Source of the DNA: Geodermatophilaceae bacterium
Lineage (GTDB): Bacteria; Actinomycetota; Actinomycetes; Mycobacteriales; Geodermatophilaceae
Direction of reading: 5' to 3'
Assembly: GCA_013812385.1 (NCBI GenBank)
Contig: JACCTM010000400.1
Span: forward strand, 1 to 10,187
Length of the DNA: 10,187 nt
Shown: in pieces, positions 1 to 6,785 of the stretch
Layout: the number at the start of each line of letters is the position of its first letter
Position numbering within the stretch: position 1 is the first letter of the stretch
The notes under the pieces: generated by a model
The model's input: only the letters and a program-made list of their open reading frames with translations
Told to the model about the DNA's origin: nothing
The model's database searches: none
Made by a program: the position numbers and the translations under genes

Positions 1-3000
1 CCGCTCGTCCGCGGTGAAGATGCCCAGGCCCGCGCGCTTCTCGTAAGGAAGGTGATCCAGCGCCAGGCGGCGGAAGATGTAGTCCATCACCGACTGGGCG
101 AGTCGTACGTCGGCGTCGTCGGTCATACCGGCCGGGTCGAAACGCATGTTCGTGAACTTGGAGACGTAGGTCTCCAGCGGCACGCCGTATTGCAGCGCGA
201 TCGAGATCGCGATGGAGAAGGCGTCCATCAGCCCGGCCAGAGTGGAGCCCTGCTTGCTCATCTTCAGGAAGACCTCGCCGAGGCCGTCGTCCGGGTAGCT
301 GGAGGCGGTCATATAGCCCTCGGCCCCACCGACACTGAACGAGGTCGTCCGCGCGGGGCGGGACTTCGGCAGCCGCTTGCGGGTCGGGCGGTTGACCTCG
401 ATGACCTCAGGCTCAGCCGTTGCTTTCTTGGCTCTGCCGTCTGACAGTGGCTGGCCCACCTTGCAGTTGTCCCGATAGATCGCCAGTGCCTTGAGGCCCA
501 TCTTCCAGCCGCGAAAGTAGATCTCCTCGACGTCCTCGACGGTGGCGTTCTCCGGCATATTTACGGTCTTGCTGATGGCGCCACTTAGGAAGGGCTGCAC
601 CGCGGACATCATCCGCACGTGTCCCATCGGAGTGATCGCCCGCTCCCCCATCGCGCAGTCGAAGACGTCGTAGTGCTCGGGGCGCAGCCCCGGGGCGTCC
701 ACGACGTGTCCGTGCTCGGCGATGTATTCGACGATCGCCTCGACCTGCTCGTCCTGATAGCCGAGCGAGGTCAGCGCCCGCGGAACCGTTTGGTTGACGA
801 TCTGCATGGAGCCGCCGCCGACGAGCTTCTTGAACTTCACCAAGGAGAAGTCAGGCTCGATACCGGTTGTGTCGCAATCCATCATGAAGCCGATGGTGTT
901 GTGGCTGACAAAGCCGCCGGCGACGTAGGTCACGTTGCTGGGCACCGATAGGTCGTATGTCGGCTGTACGCCGCCGTCCTCGTTGGCAGAAACCTGCTCG
1001 AAGAGGTAGCCGAAAGCATGCCCGACGGGGACGATGTCCAGCCAAGTCTCGTCTGCAACGTGCACGCGATCCCGGTTGCCGGACTGGGTCGCCTTCGCCG
1101 TGCCGAGCAGCCTTGCTTTGCGGTCGGACAAGAAGCCGACCTGCTCGCCGAATGCCACCGCGTAGGTCAGGTTCTTGAGCCGCACCTGGTAGATCGGGCC
1201 CCCCCAGCCGCTCGCGGTGGTCCGAGTTGTCGTCGGAATGGCGAGTGCCAACATGACCGTACGAATCTCGGCTGCGAAGGCGGCGTGTGCGGTGCTGACC
1301 GAGGGCACGCCCGCTAGGACAGCGCCGTCGGCTTCGAACAGGCCGCGCACGAACGCCGCATAGATCGCCGGGTTGTTGGTCTCCAACACGGCGGACGGAA
1401 CGCGTGGCACCCAGCCCTTGCCGGTATGCGCGTCGTGCGGCAGCGTCTTGGCGAACCCGGCCGCCTGCCACCATCTGGCCAGCCGCACCGACTGCAGGGT
1501 CACCTCCTGGTATCCGATCATCTGCCTTACCGCCGGCTCCAGCTGGAACAGCTGCTTGCTGAGAATCCGGAGCCGCTCGACTACGTCAAGGTCGGTGTCT
1601 GCGACGCAGAGCCGAATGCCCTTGGCGTGCAGGCTGCCGTCGCCCATGAAGTAGCCGACCAGCTCGGCGAGCTCCTCATCGACCTGGTTGGGCACCGAGA
1701 CGTGTCGGTCCCCGGCGTAGTACGCCTGGTCGAGAACGGGCAGCACCACGGCGCGCGGGGACCCGACCAGCGTTCCGAGCTGCATCGGGACGATGTCACC
1801 TGCAGCGACATCAGCCATCCGCTTCCATGCCCACTCCCCCGACTGCCGGTCGACGACCTTGATCCGGTGGGCCAGCGTTCCCTGGATCTGGTAGCCGCCC
1901 GCGGTGACGATCCGCCGCGTCGGCTCCTCGCCGTTGACGAAGAACTGAGTCGCCCGCTGCGGGCCCTCATCGGTCGACACGGTGGCCTCGAGTCCCTGCC
2001 AGCGGTCGCCGTACGGGTCGCCGAGTTCGCCGAGGCGCACCAGGCCGCGGTCGGTGGTGATCAGCGTGTCCCCGGTCAGGCAGCCGGTCGGCGCCAGAAC
2101 GCTGGCCTGTGCGTTGCGCCAACCGTTCTTCGCACCGATCGCCAGGCCGTCCTGCCAGGCTTTGGTGGCGTGCTTGAGCACTGCCGCATCATCGGCACCG
2201 ACTGGACGGATCTCGTCGTTGGCTGCGGCGTGCTTGCGCATCACCCTTGCGTGTGGCGCGGCGTTGCGGGCGAAACCGTCGTAGGGACCGACGATCCCGG
2301 CGAGTTCGGCCGAGCGCTTGTAGGCCGTACCGGTCATCAGGGATGTGATCGCCGCGGCCAGCGACTGTCCACCGCGGGAGTCGTAGGCGTGCCCGGTCGC
2401 CATCAGCAGCGCACCGAGGTTCGCGTACCCGATCCCGAGTTGGCGGTAGGCCCGCGTGGTGTCGCCGATCGGCTCGGTCTGGAAGTCGGCGAAGCAGATC
2501 GAGATGTCCATCGCGGTGATCACGATCTCGACCGCTTTGGCGAAGGTCACCGCATCGAAGGTGCCGTCGTCGTTGAGGAACTTCATCAGGTTCAGCGAGG
2601 CCAGGTTGCACGAACTGTTGTCCAGGCTCAAGTACTCACTGCAGGGGTTAGATGCGGTGATCCGGCCGGTCTCAGGGTTGGTGTGCCAGTCGTTGATCGT
2701 GTCGTCGTACTGGATGCCGGGATCGGCGCAGGCCCACGCGGCCTGGGTCATCGAGCGGAAAAGCTTCTTGGCATCGACGGTCTCCAGGACCCGGCCGTCC
2801 TGTCGCGCGCGTAGCCCGAAGTCGGCGCCAGATTCCACCGCATGCATGAACTCCTCGTTGACCCGGACCGAGTTGTTGGCGTTCTGATACTGCACGCTGG
2901 TGATGTCAGTGCCGCCGAGGTCCATGTCGAACCCGGCGTCCCGCAGCGCCCGGATCTTGTTCTCCTCACGCGCCTTGGTCTCGATGAACTCCTCGATGTC

Positions 3001-3738
3001 GGGATGGTCGACGTCCAGCACGACCATCTTCGCCGCTCGGCGGGTCGCGCCTCCGGACTTGATCGTCCCGGCGCTGGCATCGGCCCCGCGCATGAAACTG
3101 ACCGGCCCCGAGGCAGTGCCACCGGAGGACAGCAGCTCCTTGCTCGACCGGATCCGGGAGAGGTTCAGGCCGGCACCGGAACCACCCTTGAAGATCAGGC
3201 CTTCCTCGCGGTACCAGTTCAGGATCGAGTCCATCGTGTCGTCTACAGCCAGGATGAAACACGCTGAGACCTGCTGCGGGGACGACGTTCCCACGTTGAA
3301 CCAGACCGGAGAGTTGAAGCTGAACACCTGGTGCAGCAGCATCCAGGTGAGCTCGTGCTCGAAGATCTCGACGTCCTCGGGCGAGGCGAAGTAGCCGTTG
3401 TCGCGCCCGGCCGCTGTGTAGGTCAGCACGACCCGGTCGATCAGCTGGCGAAGGCTGGACTCCCGCTGACCGGTGCCGACCGCGCCGCGGAAGTACTTGG
3501 TGGTGACGATGTTGGCCGCGTTGACGCTCCAGAAGTCGGGAAACTCCACCCCGCGCTGCTCGAAGTTGATCGAGCCGTCGCGCCAGTTCGTCATCACGAC
3601 ATCGCGTCGTTCCCAGCTGACCTCGTCGTAGGGGTGCACACCGGCGGTGGTGTAGACCCGCTCGACGACGAGCCCCTTCGCCGGATAGCTCGCGGCCCGC
3701 TTGCTGCCCGGGGCTGGGGAATGCGCGATATCGGTCAC
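1..3738 (-). CDS. nrdJ: Class II (adenosylcobalamin-dependent) ribonucleotide reductase with embedded intein; C-terminus cut by window edge
   Basis: NrdJ reduces ribonucleotides to deoxyribonucleotides in the cytoplasm, using coenzyme B12 to generate a cysteine thiyl radical. The frame is open for 1246 codons from a GTG start to the left edge. Removing the 395-residue intein leaves 851 residues; actinobacterial NrdJ is about 950, so roughly the last 100, including the C-terminal cysteine-rich shuttle segment, lie outside. Key residues in precursor numbering are all present. Cys160 (in PQQVSACF) and Cys377 (in NSSCN) form the expected redox pair. Asn364, Cys366 and Glu368 (in NPCSEY) form the catalytic triad, Cys366 being the thiyl site; the 11-residue gap between Cys366 and Cys377 fits the family. 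The phosphate loop APTG is at 549-552 and continues as TIG at 948 after the intein. The GTG start is 11 bp after the nrdR stop with GAGAGGA as ribosome binding site, so the two genes are probably cotranscribed. Function depends on splicing. Confidence 0.97.
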   Translation of the reverse strand, partial: MTDIAHSPAPGSKRAASYPAKGLVVERVYTTAGVHPYDEVSWERRDVVMTNWRDGSINFEQRGVEFPDFWSVNAANIVTTKYFRGAVGTGQRESSLRQLIDRVVLTYTAAGRDNGYFASPEDVEIFEHELTWMLLHQVFSFNSPVWFNVGTSSPQQVSACFILAVDDTMDSILNWYREEGLIFKGGSGAGLNLSRIRSSKELLSSGGTASGPVSFMRGADASAGTIKSGGATRRAAKMVVLDVDHPDIEEFIETKAREENKIRALRDAGFDMDLGGTDITSVQYQNANNSVRVNEEFMHAVESGADFGLRARQDGRVLETVDAKKLFRSMTQAAWACADPGIQYDDTINDWHTNPETGRITASNPCSEYLSLDNSSCNLASLNLMKFLNDDGTFDAVTFAKAVEIVITAMDISICFADFQTEPIGDTTRAYRQLGIGYANLGALLMATGHAYDSRGGQSLAAAITSLMTGTAYKRSAELAGIVGPYDGFARNAAPHARVMRKHAAANDEIRPVGADDAAVLKHATKAWQDGLAIGAKNGWRNAQASVLAPTGCLTGDTLITTDRGLVRLGELGDPYGDRWQGLEATVSTDEGPQRATQFFVNGEEPTRRIVTAGGYQIQGTLAHRIKVVDRQSGEWAWKRMADVAAGDIVPMQLGTLVGSPRAVVLPVLDQAYYAGDRHVSVPNQVDEELAELVGYFMGDGSLHAKGIRLCVADTDLDVVERLRILSKQLFQLEPAVRQMIGYQEVTLQSVRLARWWQAAGFAKTLPHDAHTGKGWVPRVPSAVLETNNPAIYAAFVRGLFEADGAVLAGVPSVSTAHAAFAAEIRTVMLALAIPTTTRTTASGWGGPIYQVRLKNLTYAVAFGEQVGFLSDRKARLLGTAKATQSGNRDRVHVADETWLDIVPVGHAFGYLFEQVSANEDGGVQPTYDLSVPSNVTYVAGGFVSHNTIGFMMDCDTTGIEPDFSLVKFKKLVGGGSMQIVNQTVPRALTSLGYQDEQVEAIVEYIAEHGHVVDAPGLRPEHYDVFDCAMGERAITPMGHVRMMSAVQPFLSGAISKTVNMPENATVEDVEEIYFRGWKMGLKALAIYRDNCKVGQPLSDGRAKKATAEPEVIEVNRPTRKRLPKSRPARTTSFSVGGAEGYMTASSYPDDGLGEVFLKMSKQGSTLAGLMDAFSIAISIALQYGVPLETYVSKFTNMRFDPAGMTDDADVRLAQSVMDYIFRRLALDHLPYEKRAGLGIFTADER
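898..2082 (-). other. In-frame intein with LAGLIDADG homing endonuclease in NrdJ
   Basis: This 395-residue protein-splicing element interrupts NrdJ between LAPTG and TIGFMMDCD. Block A begins with the nucleophile Cys1 (CLTGDTLITTDRG). Block B has the TxxH motif at Thr69-His72 (GTLAHRI). The endonuclease carries two dodecapeptide-like motifs, about residues 138-149 (ending FMGDG, Asp148) and 243-254 (LFEADG, Asp252), 104 residues apart as in double-motif LAGLIDADG enzymes; both catalytic acids are kept. Blocks F and G are at about 376-395 (YDLSVPSN, then FVSHN), with penultimate His394, terminal Asn395 and extein +1 Thr948. The element should therefore excise itself and ligate the two NrdJ halves, while the endonuclease would cut intein-free nrdJ alleles at this site. 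No frameshift or stop is visible. One departure is a Val at the block F position that is often His. Boundaries are precise because both extein flanks match conserved NrdJ sequence. Confidence 0.96.
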
Positions 3739-3749
3739 GGTCGTCCTCT

Positions 3750-4223
3750 CTAAACGCTGGCTGGGGTGTGCTTGGGATCGTTCGAGCGCCGGAGTTCGGC
3801 GATGGCTGCTTCGAAATCGGCAGCTGAGGTGAAGGAGTTGTACACGCTGGCAAAGCGCAGGTAGGCGACCTCGTCGAGTTCGCGGAGCGGTCCCAGGATG
3901 GCCAGGCCGACCTCGTCGCTGGGGATCTCGGCGACCCCACTGGCGCGGACCGCGTCCTCGACCTCCTGGGCCAGCTTTGCCAGGGCGTCCTCGTCGACCG
4001 GTCGACCCTGGCAGGCACGGCGGACACCTGCGACGACCTTCGACCGGGCAAAGGGCTCGGTGACTCCACTGCGCTTGATCACCGCAAGGGTGGCTTCTTC
4101 GACAGTGGTGAAGCGGCGGGAGCAATCCGTACAGGACCGGCGACGCCGGATGACCTGTCCCTCGTCGACCTCACGGGAATCCAGAACTCGGGAATCGGGG
4201 TGACGGCAGTACGGACACCGCAT
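3750..4223 (-). CDS. nrdR: Transcriptional repressor NrdR
   Basis: NrdR represses ribonucleotide reductase operons and senses nucleotide state through an ATP-cone domain that binds ATP or dATP. The 157-residue product has the usual length. Its N-terminal zinc ribbon uses Cys3, Cys6, Cys31 and Cys34 (RCPYC and CTDC), followed by the basic IRRRRS stretch of the DNA-binding domain. The ATP-cone spans about residues 46-136 (from AVIKRSG to YLRFASVYNSF). The ATG is preceded by AAGGAG with a 7-nt spacer. It lies directly upstream of nrdJ in the same direction, the standard actinobacterial nrdRJ order, so it should regulate its own operon. A candidate NrdR box lies about 140 bp upstream. Confidence 0.97.
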   Translation of the reverse strand: MRCPYCRHPDSRVLDSREVDEGQVIRRRRSCTDCSRRFTTVEEATLAVIKRSGVTEPFARSKVVAGVRRACQGRPVDEDALAKLAQEVEDAVRASGVAEIPSDEVGLAILGPLRELDEVAYLRFASVYNSFTSAADFEAAIAELRRSNDPKHTPASV

Positions 4224-4270
4224 CAGCGCACTCCTTCGAGGTCGTGGCAGGGCGCCACCCGCAAGGGTCC

Positions 4271-4279
4271 TGTGGACGA
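4271..4279 (-). promoter_or_regulatory. DnaA-box-like site in the nrdR leader
   Basis: On the minus strand the 9-mer reads TCGTCCACA, one mismatch from the actinobacterial DnaA box TTGTCCACA. It lies about 50 bp before the nrdR start. A single match of this quality can be chance; it is listed because a second one occurs in the same leader. Binding is inference. Confidence 0.3.
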
Positions 4280-4337
4280 CGCAGCGGAGAAGCTGTGCGT
4301 CGCCTGTGGGCGAGCTGTGGGGCGAGAAACCCCAACT

Positions 4338-4346
4338 TGTGGACTA
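4338..4346 (-). promoter_or_regulatory. Second DnaA-box-like site in the nrdR leader
   Basis: The minus strand reads TAGTCCACA, one mismatch from TTGTCCACA, 67 bp from the other candidate and immediately downstream of the NrdR-box inverted repeat. DnaA control of RNR genes is established in Escherichia coli (nrdAB); its relevance here is inferred from sequence only. Confidence 0.3.
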
Positions 4347-4347
4347 A

Positions 4348-4374
4348 CTACATCAGTGTAACCACTAGATGTAG
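4348..4374. repeat. Imperfect inverted repeat in the nrdR promoter region
   Basis: The arms are CTACATCAGTG and CACTAGATGTAG around a TAAC loop. They are complementary over 11 bp except for one extra A in the right arm. The right arm overlaps the candidate NrdR box, and the left arm looks like an inverted, one-base-shorter copy of it. It could be a paired operator, or, because it begins at about the predicted transcription start, a hairpin at the 5' end of the nrdR mRNA. Confidence 0.6.
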
Positions 4375-4377
4375 GGG
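4362..4377 (-). promoter_or_regulatory. Candidate NrdR box upstream of nrdRJ
   Basis: The plus strand reads CCACTAGATGTAGGGG. Against the NrdR-box consensus as I recall it (acaCwAtATaTwGtgt), all the strongly conserved core positions match on either strand: C, w, A, A, T, T, w and G. Mismatches are in the outer bases and two central ones. It overlaps the predicted transcription start, a good position for repression. The consensus is known; binding here is inferred. Confidence 0.6.
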
Positions 4378-4380
4378 TGA

Positions 4381-4409
4381 ACCATAGATCGGTCCACCAC
4401 ATCCCGCAA
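4381..4409 (-). promoter_or_regulatory. Candidate promoter of nrdRJ
   Basis: On the minus strand TTGCGG (4404-4409) is followed after 17 bp by TATGGT (4381-4386). This fits a weak actinobacterial housekeeping promoter (TTGACR, 17-18 bp, TANNNT). It would start transcription near 4374, inside the NrdR box, leaving a leader of about 150 nt. No mapped start supports it. Confidence 0.4.
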
Positions 4410-4463
4410 GCGGTTCGCCATCTTGACCGGCTTCGGCGTGTCGCGGTTCGACGGTTGTTCCGG

Positions 4464-5021
4464 TCACGGCAGCAGCAGGACCTGTCCGGCCTGCAGGGCT
4501 GAGGAGTCCAGGTCATTGAGTCGGATGATCGCCCCGATCACGTCTCGGGGGTCGGCTCCCGGATCCACCCTTTCGGCCAGGCTCCACAGGGTGTCCCCTG
4601 GGCCGACGATGACCGACGTTCCAGCCGCGGGCACCAGCCCAGCTGAGCCCGGTGCGGCTCCAGTCCTTACGTAGGGCGCTTCCTGGGAGGGGTAGGAAGT
4701 CGACGTGGAGAACGGAGCCAGCGCCGACGCAACGTCCACAGCGACAACTCCAAGAGCGACGCAGCCGAGCAACGCCAGGCCGGCTAGCAACCGGCGCGCA
4801 CGCATGGTCAAACGCACCCGTCCCGCCTTGACCTCGCGGGCGCCCCGTGTCTCACGTGCCGAAGGAGCCGGCCGTGCGACGGGCAACCGGCAGTTGTCAG
4901 TCGGAGTGTTGGAGTCCAGGCAGGTCGGTTCGGCGGCTGGAAGCCTGTCCGCACGGATGGCCAACGGCTCGACCGGGTGGCAGACCGGCTGACTGGTGGG
5001 GCGCTCCAACGTGGCAAGCAT
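4464..5021 (-). CDS. SOS-associated LysM-domain membrane protein (Rv2719c/ChiZ-type position)
   Basis: The 185-residue product has a cytoplasmic, proline- and arginine-rich N-terminal part (1-75), a single membrane segment at about 78-102 (LLAGLALLGCVALGVV), an external linker, and one LysM peptidoglycan-binding domain at 136-184 (GPGDTLWSLAERV to LQAGQVLLL). The ATG at 5021 is chosen over an upstream in-frame ATG at 5144 because AGGAGG lies 5-6 nt before it and the longer form would read through both SOS boxes. A consensus SOS box ends 36 bp upstream. In Mycobacterium a LysM protein of this layout (Rv2719c) is divergent from lexA, next to nrdR, SOS-induced and linked to cell-wall hydrolysis and division arrest. 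Position and architecture match, so the same role is inferred. I see no separate hydrolase domain. Orientation and domains are certain; the division-inhibitor role is not. Confidence 0.88.
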   Translation of the reverse strand: MLATLERPTSQPVCHPVEPLAIRADRLPAAEPTCLDSNTPTDNCRLPVARPAPSARETRGAREVKAGRVRLTMRARRLLAGLALLGCVALGVVAVDVASALAPFSTSTSYPSQEAPYVRTGAAPGSAGLVPAAGTSVIVGPGDTLWSLAERVDPGADPRDVIGAIIRLNDLDSSALQAGQVLLLP

Positions 5022-5057
5022 GGGATCCTCCTCAACACACAGACGCCCGGGAAGAGA

Positions 5058-5073
5058 TCGAACAATCGTTCGA
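5058..5073. promoter_or_regulatory. LexA (SOS) box upstream of the LysM gene
   Basis: TCGAACAATCGTTCGA matches TCGAAC-N4-GTTCGA at every fixed position. A third half-site (TCGAAC, 5074-5079) follows at once, giving overlapping palindromes. The box lies 36 bp upstream of the LysM start and about 100 bp upstream of pxpB. Confidence 0.93.
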
Positions 5074-5136
5074 TCGAACGTCTGTGCGATGTCTACCAGC
5101 CCGGTCTGACAAAACCCAGATCTATCGCTGAATTGT

Positions 5137-5152
5137 TCGAACAAATGTTCCC
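5137..5152. promoter_or_regulatory. LexA (SOS) box directly upstream of pxpB
   Basis: TCGAACAAATGTTCCC keeps the GAAC-N4-GTTC core and departs from the 16-bp consensus only in the last two bases. It overlaps the perfect palindrome TTGTTCGAACAA (5134-5145). It ends 21 bp before the pxpB start codon, so LexA bound here would block pxpB expression; it may also add to control of the divergent LysM gene. Confidence 0.8.
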
Positions 5153-5173
5153 ACTCCGCATCAAGGGGCCGAA

Positions 5174-5782
5174 TTGCAGATCCTGACCGTCGGGGAACGT
5201 GCGCTCCTGGTCGAACTCGACGATCTCGACTCAGTGCTGGCCCTCGCTTCGGCGCTGCGCGCGCAACCGCCGGCTGGAGTCCTGGAGTGCTTGCCGGGCG
5301 CCCGAACGGTATTGCTGCACTGCGATCTCGATCGCACGACCCTCAGAGCCGTCGCGGACGCCGTACGCGGGATGGGGTCCACAGCCCGACCGGAACCGCC
5401 GAGCGAGGTGGTCGAGATCCTGGCCTGCTACGACGGGCCGGACATCGACGACGTACTGACCTCGACGGGAATGACCCGCAATGAACTGATCGGATGGCAC
5501 ACCCGTACCGAGTGGCAGGTGGCCTTCTGCGGCTTTGCTCCCGGGTTCGGCTATCTCGTGACACCGCATGCCCTGTCGATCCCACGCCGGTCCACACCGC
5601 GTACCAGCGTTCCGGCGGGCTCAATCGGTCTGGCCGGTGAATTCAGCGGCGTCTACCCACGCGCTTCGCCCGGCGGCTGGCAGTTGATCGGCCGTACGAC
5701 GGCAACGTTGTTCGACCTCGACGCCGATCCACCGGCGCTGTTGCGGCCAGGCGTAGGCGTCCGCTTCGTGGACTGCAGATGA
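5174..5782 (+). CDS. pxpB: 5-oxoprolinase subunit PxpB (KipI family, allophanate hydrolase subunit 1-like)
   Basis: With PxpA and PxpC, PxpB forms the prokaryotic ATP-dependent 5-oxoprolinase that opens 5-oxoproline (pyroglutamate) to glutamate; older names are KipI and allophanate hydrolase subunit 1. The 202 residues are a little short of the usual 210-240. Family motifs are present in order: CYDGPDIDDV at 85-94, FCGFAPGFGYL at 118-128, and the signature from PRRSTPRTSVPAGS (137) through GEFSGVYPRASPGGW (155) to LIGRT (171). The start is TTG at 5174 with AAGGGG five bases upstream; an in-frame stop at 5129 excludes a much longer form. It overlaps pxpC by 4 bp (ATGA), indicating translational coupling. 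The SOS box just upstream is unusual for this family. No pxpA is seen in the window, so the complete enzyme would need a distant pxpA. A role of a KipI-like kinase inhibitor cannot be excluded. Confidence 0.9.
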   Translation: MQILTVGERALLVELDDLDSVLALASALRAQPPAGVLECLPGARTVLLHCDLDRTTLRAVADAVRGMGSTARPEPPSEVVEILACYDGPDIDDVLTSTGMTRNELIGWHTRTEWQVAFCGFAPGFGYLVTPHALSIPRRSTPRTSVPAGSIGLAGEFSGVYPRASPGGWQLIGRTTATLFDLDADPPALLRPGVGVRFVDCR

Positions 5783-6744
5783 GGGACGCCAGCCCAGCCG
5801 AACCCGGAGACGAGCGACGGCTCTTGGTACTGCACACCGGACCGCTGACGACCGTGCAGGACGCCGGACGACCAGGGTTCGCCCAACTCGGCATCGGAAG
5901 GTCCGGCGCAGCCGATCGCGGGTCGCACCGCCTGGCCAATCGGCTGGTCGGCAATCTCGAAGACGACGCCACCCTAGAAGTCACGCTCGGCGGTCTGGTG
6001 GTGCGTGCCGACCACGACCTGCTCATCGCCGTCACCGGCGCCCCGGCCCCGATCACCGTAGGCGCGATCGTGCACGGCGCCAACGCGCCGCTCGCGCTCA
6101 GATCAGGTGAGGTGGCCGCGCTCGGTAGTCCACCGCGGGGAATGCGCAGTTATGTCGCGGTTCGAGGCGGCGTCCGGGTCCAGGCGGTACTCGGGTCTCG
6201 GAGCACGGACCTTCTGTCCGGGATCGGTCCGGATCCGCTGCGGGTCGGGGACATCGTCCCGATCGGAACGGCGTACGGCGCCGCTCCCGATCTCGATCTG
6301 GCAGCCGTCGCTGAGCCAACCGAGGGAGAACTGACCCTGTCCGTACGCGTGGGACCGCGCGCGGACTGGTTCACCGACACGGCGATGCACGCTCTGCTGC
6401 ACGACCGGTACGAGGTCACCGGCGAATCGAATCGGGTGGGGATGCGACTGTCCGGCCCGATCCTGGAGCGCTCGCGTCCCGGTGAACTGCCGAGCGAGGG
6501 AATGGTCGTCGGTGCGCTACAGGTCTCCCCCGACGGTCAGCCGACACTGTTCCTGGCCGATCACCCGGTGACCGGTGGGTACCCGGTCATCGCAGTGGTC
6601 GATCGAGCCGACGTGGACGCCGCCGCCCAGGCCAGGCCCGGCCAGCATCTGCGGTTTCGCCCGGCCGGCGATCCGGCGGTGGGGCCGGCCCCGAGTTCCC
6701 GGCCGGCGAAGACGACCATGGAACCGTCGGCATTCATCACGTAG
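5779..6744 (+). CDS. pxpC: 5-oxoprolinase subunit PxpC (KipA / biotin-dependent carboxyltransferase-like), with aberrant C-terminal tail
   Basis: This is the partner of PxpB in 5-oxoprolinase, also called KipA or allophanate hydrolase subunit 2. The 321-residue product shows the family's hallmarks: GPLTTVQDAGRPGFAQLGIGRSGA at about 21-44 (split here: GPLTTVQDAGRPGF, then AQLGIGRSGA), LEVTLGGL at 66-73, YVAVRGG at 125-131, SNRVGMRLSG at 217-226, SEGMVVGALQVSPDGQP at 239-255 and LADHPVTGGYPVIAVV at 259-274. The conserved domain ends at about RFRPA (292-296). The last 25 residues (GDPAVGPAPSS onward, ending SAFIT) do not look like the family. They are encoded partly opposite a TolB-like repeat relic on the minus strand, as if the original stop was lost and translation now ends in foreign sequence. 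The core appears intact, so activity is plausible. ATG overlaps the pxpB stop. Confidence 0.9.
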   Translation: MRDASPAEPGDERRLLVLHTGPLTTVQDAGRPGFAQLGIGRSGAADRGSHRLANRLVGNLEDDATLEVTLGGLVVRADHDLLIAVTGAPAPITVGAIVHGANAPLALRSGEVAALGSPPRGMRSYVAVRGGVRVQAVLGSRSTDLLSGIGPDPLRVGDIVPIGTAYGAAPDLDLAAVAEPTEGELTLSVRVGPRADWFTDTAMHALLHDRYEVTGESNRVGMRLSGPILERSRPGELPSEGMVVGALQVSPDGQPTLFLADHPVTGGYPVIAVVDRADVDAAAQARPGQHLRFRPAGDPAVGPAPSSRPAKTTMEPSAFIT

Positions 6745-6785
6745 ATCTCCTCGTTCCCGTCGCGGTTGCTCAAGAAGAGCTGTCC
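6720..6785 (-). pseudogene. Relic of a TolB/PD40-like beta-propeller repeat
   Basis: The minus strand encodes GQLFLSNRDGNEEIYV followed by MNADGS, a near-perfect single blade of the TolB/WD40-like PD40 repeat (FxSxRDGNxEIYVMNADGS). Downstream on the minus strand the frame passes directly into the antisense of pxpC and the usual xxRLT ending is lost. Upstream, about 20 codons (from FPNYAGG) may belong to it before the lexA control region begins. There is no proper start, signal peptide or second blade, so this is a fragment rather than a gene. Its overlap with the pxpC stop codon marks a recombination junction near 6670-6720. Confidence 0.65.

Noticed and set aside
1426..2814. Long plus-strand open frame (462 codons) opposite nrdJ
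   Set aside because: It is antisense to fully conserved NrdJ and intein sequence, has no recognisable domain and is a usual by-product of high-GC codon bias.
4224..4380. Possible cobalamin riboswitch in the long nrdR leader
   Set aside because: I see no B12-box-like motif, and a B12-dependent reductase is not expected to be shut off by B12; riboswitch control is typical of the B12-independent isozyme.
5022..5144. Upstream ATG extension of the LysM protein
   Set aside because: It would place both SOS boxes inside the coding sequence, lacks a good ribosome binding site and adds no known domain; the ATG at 5021 has AGGAGG.
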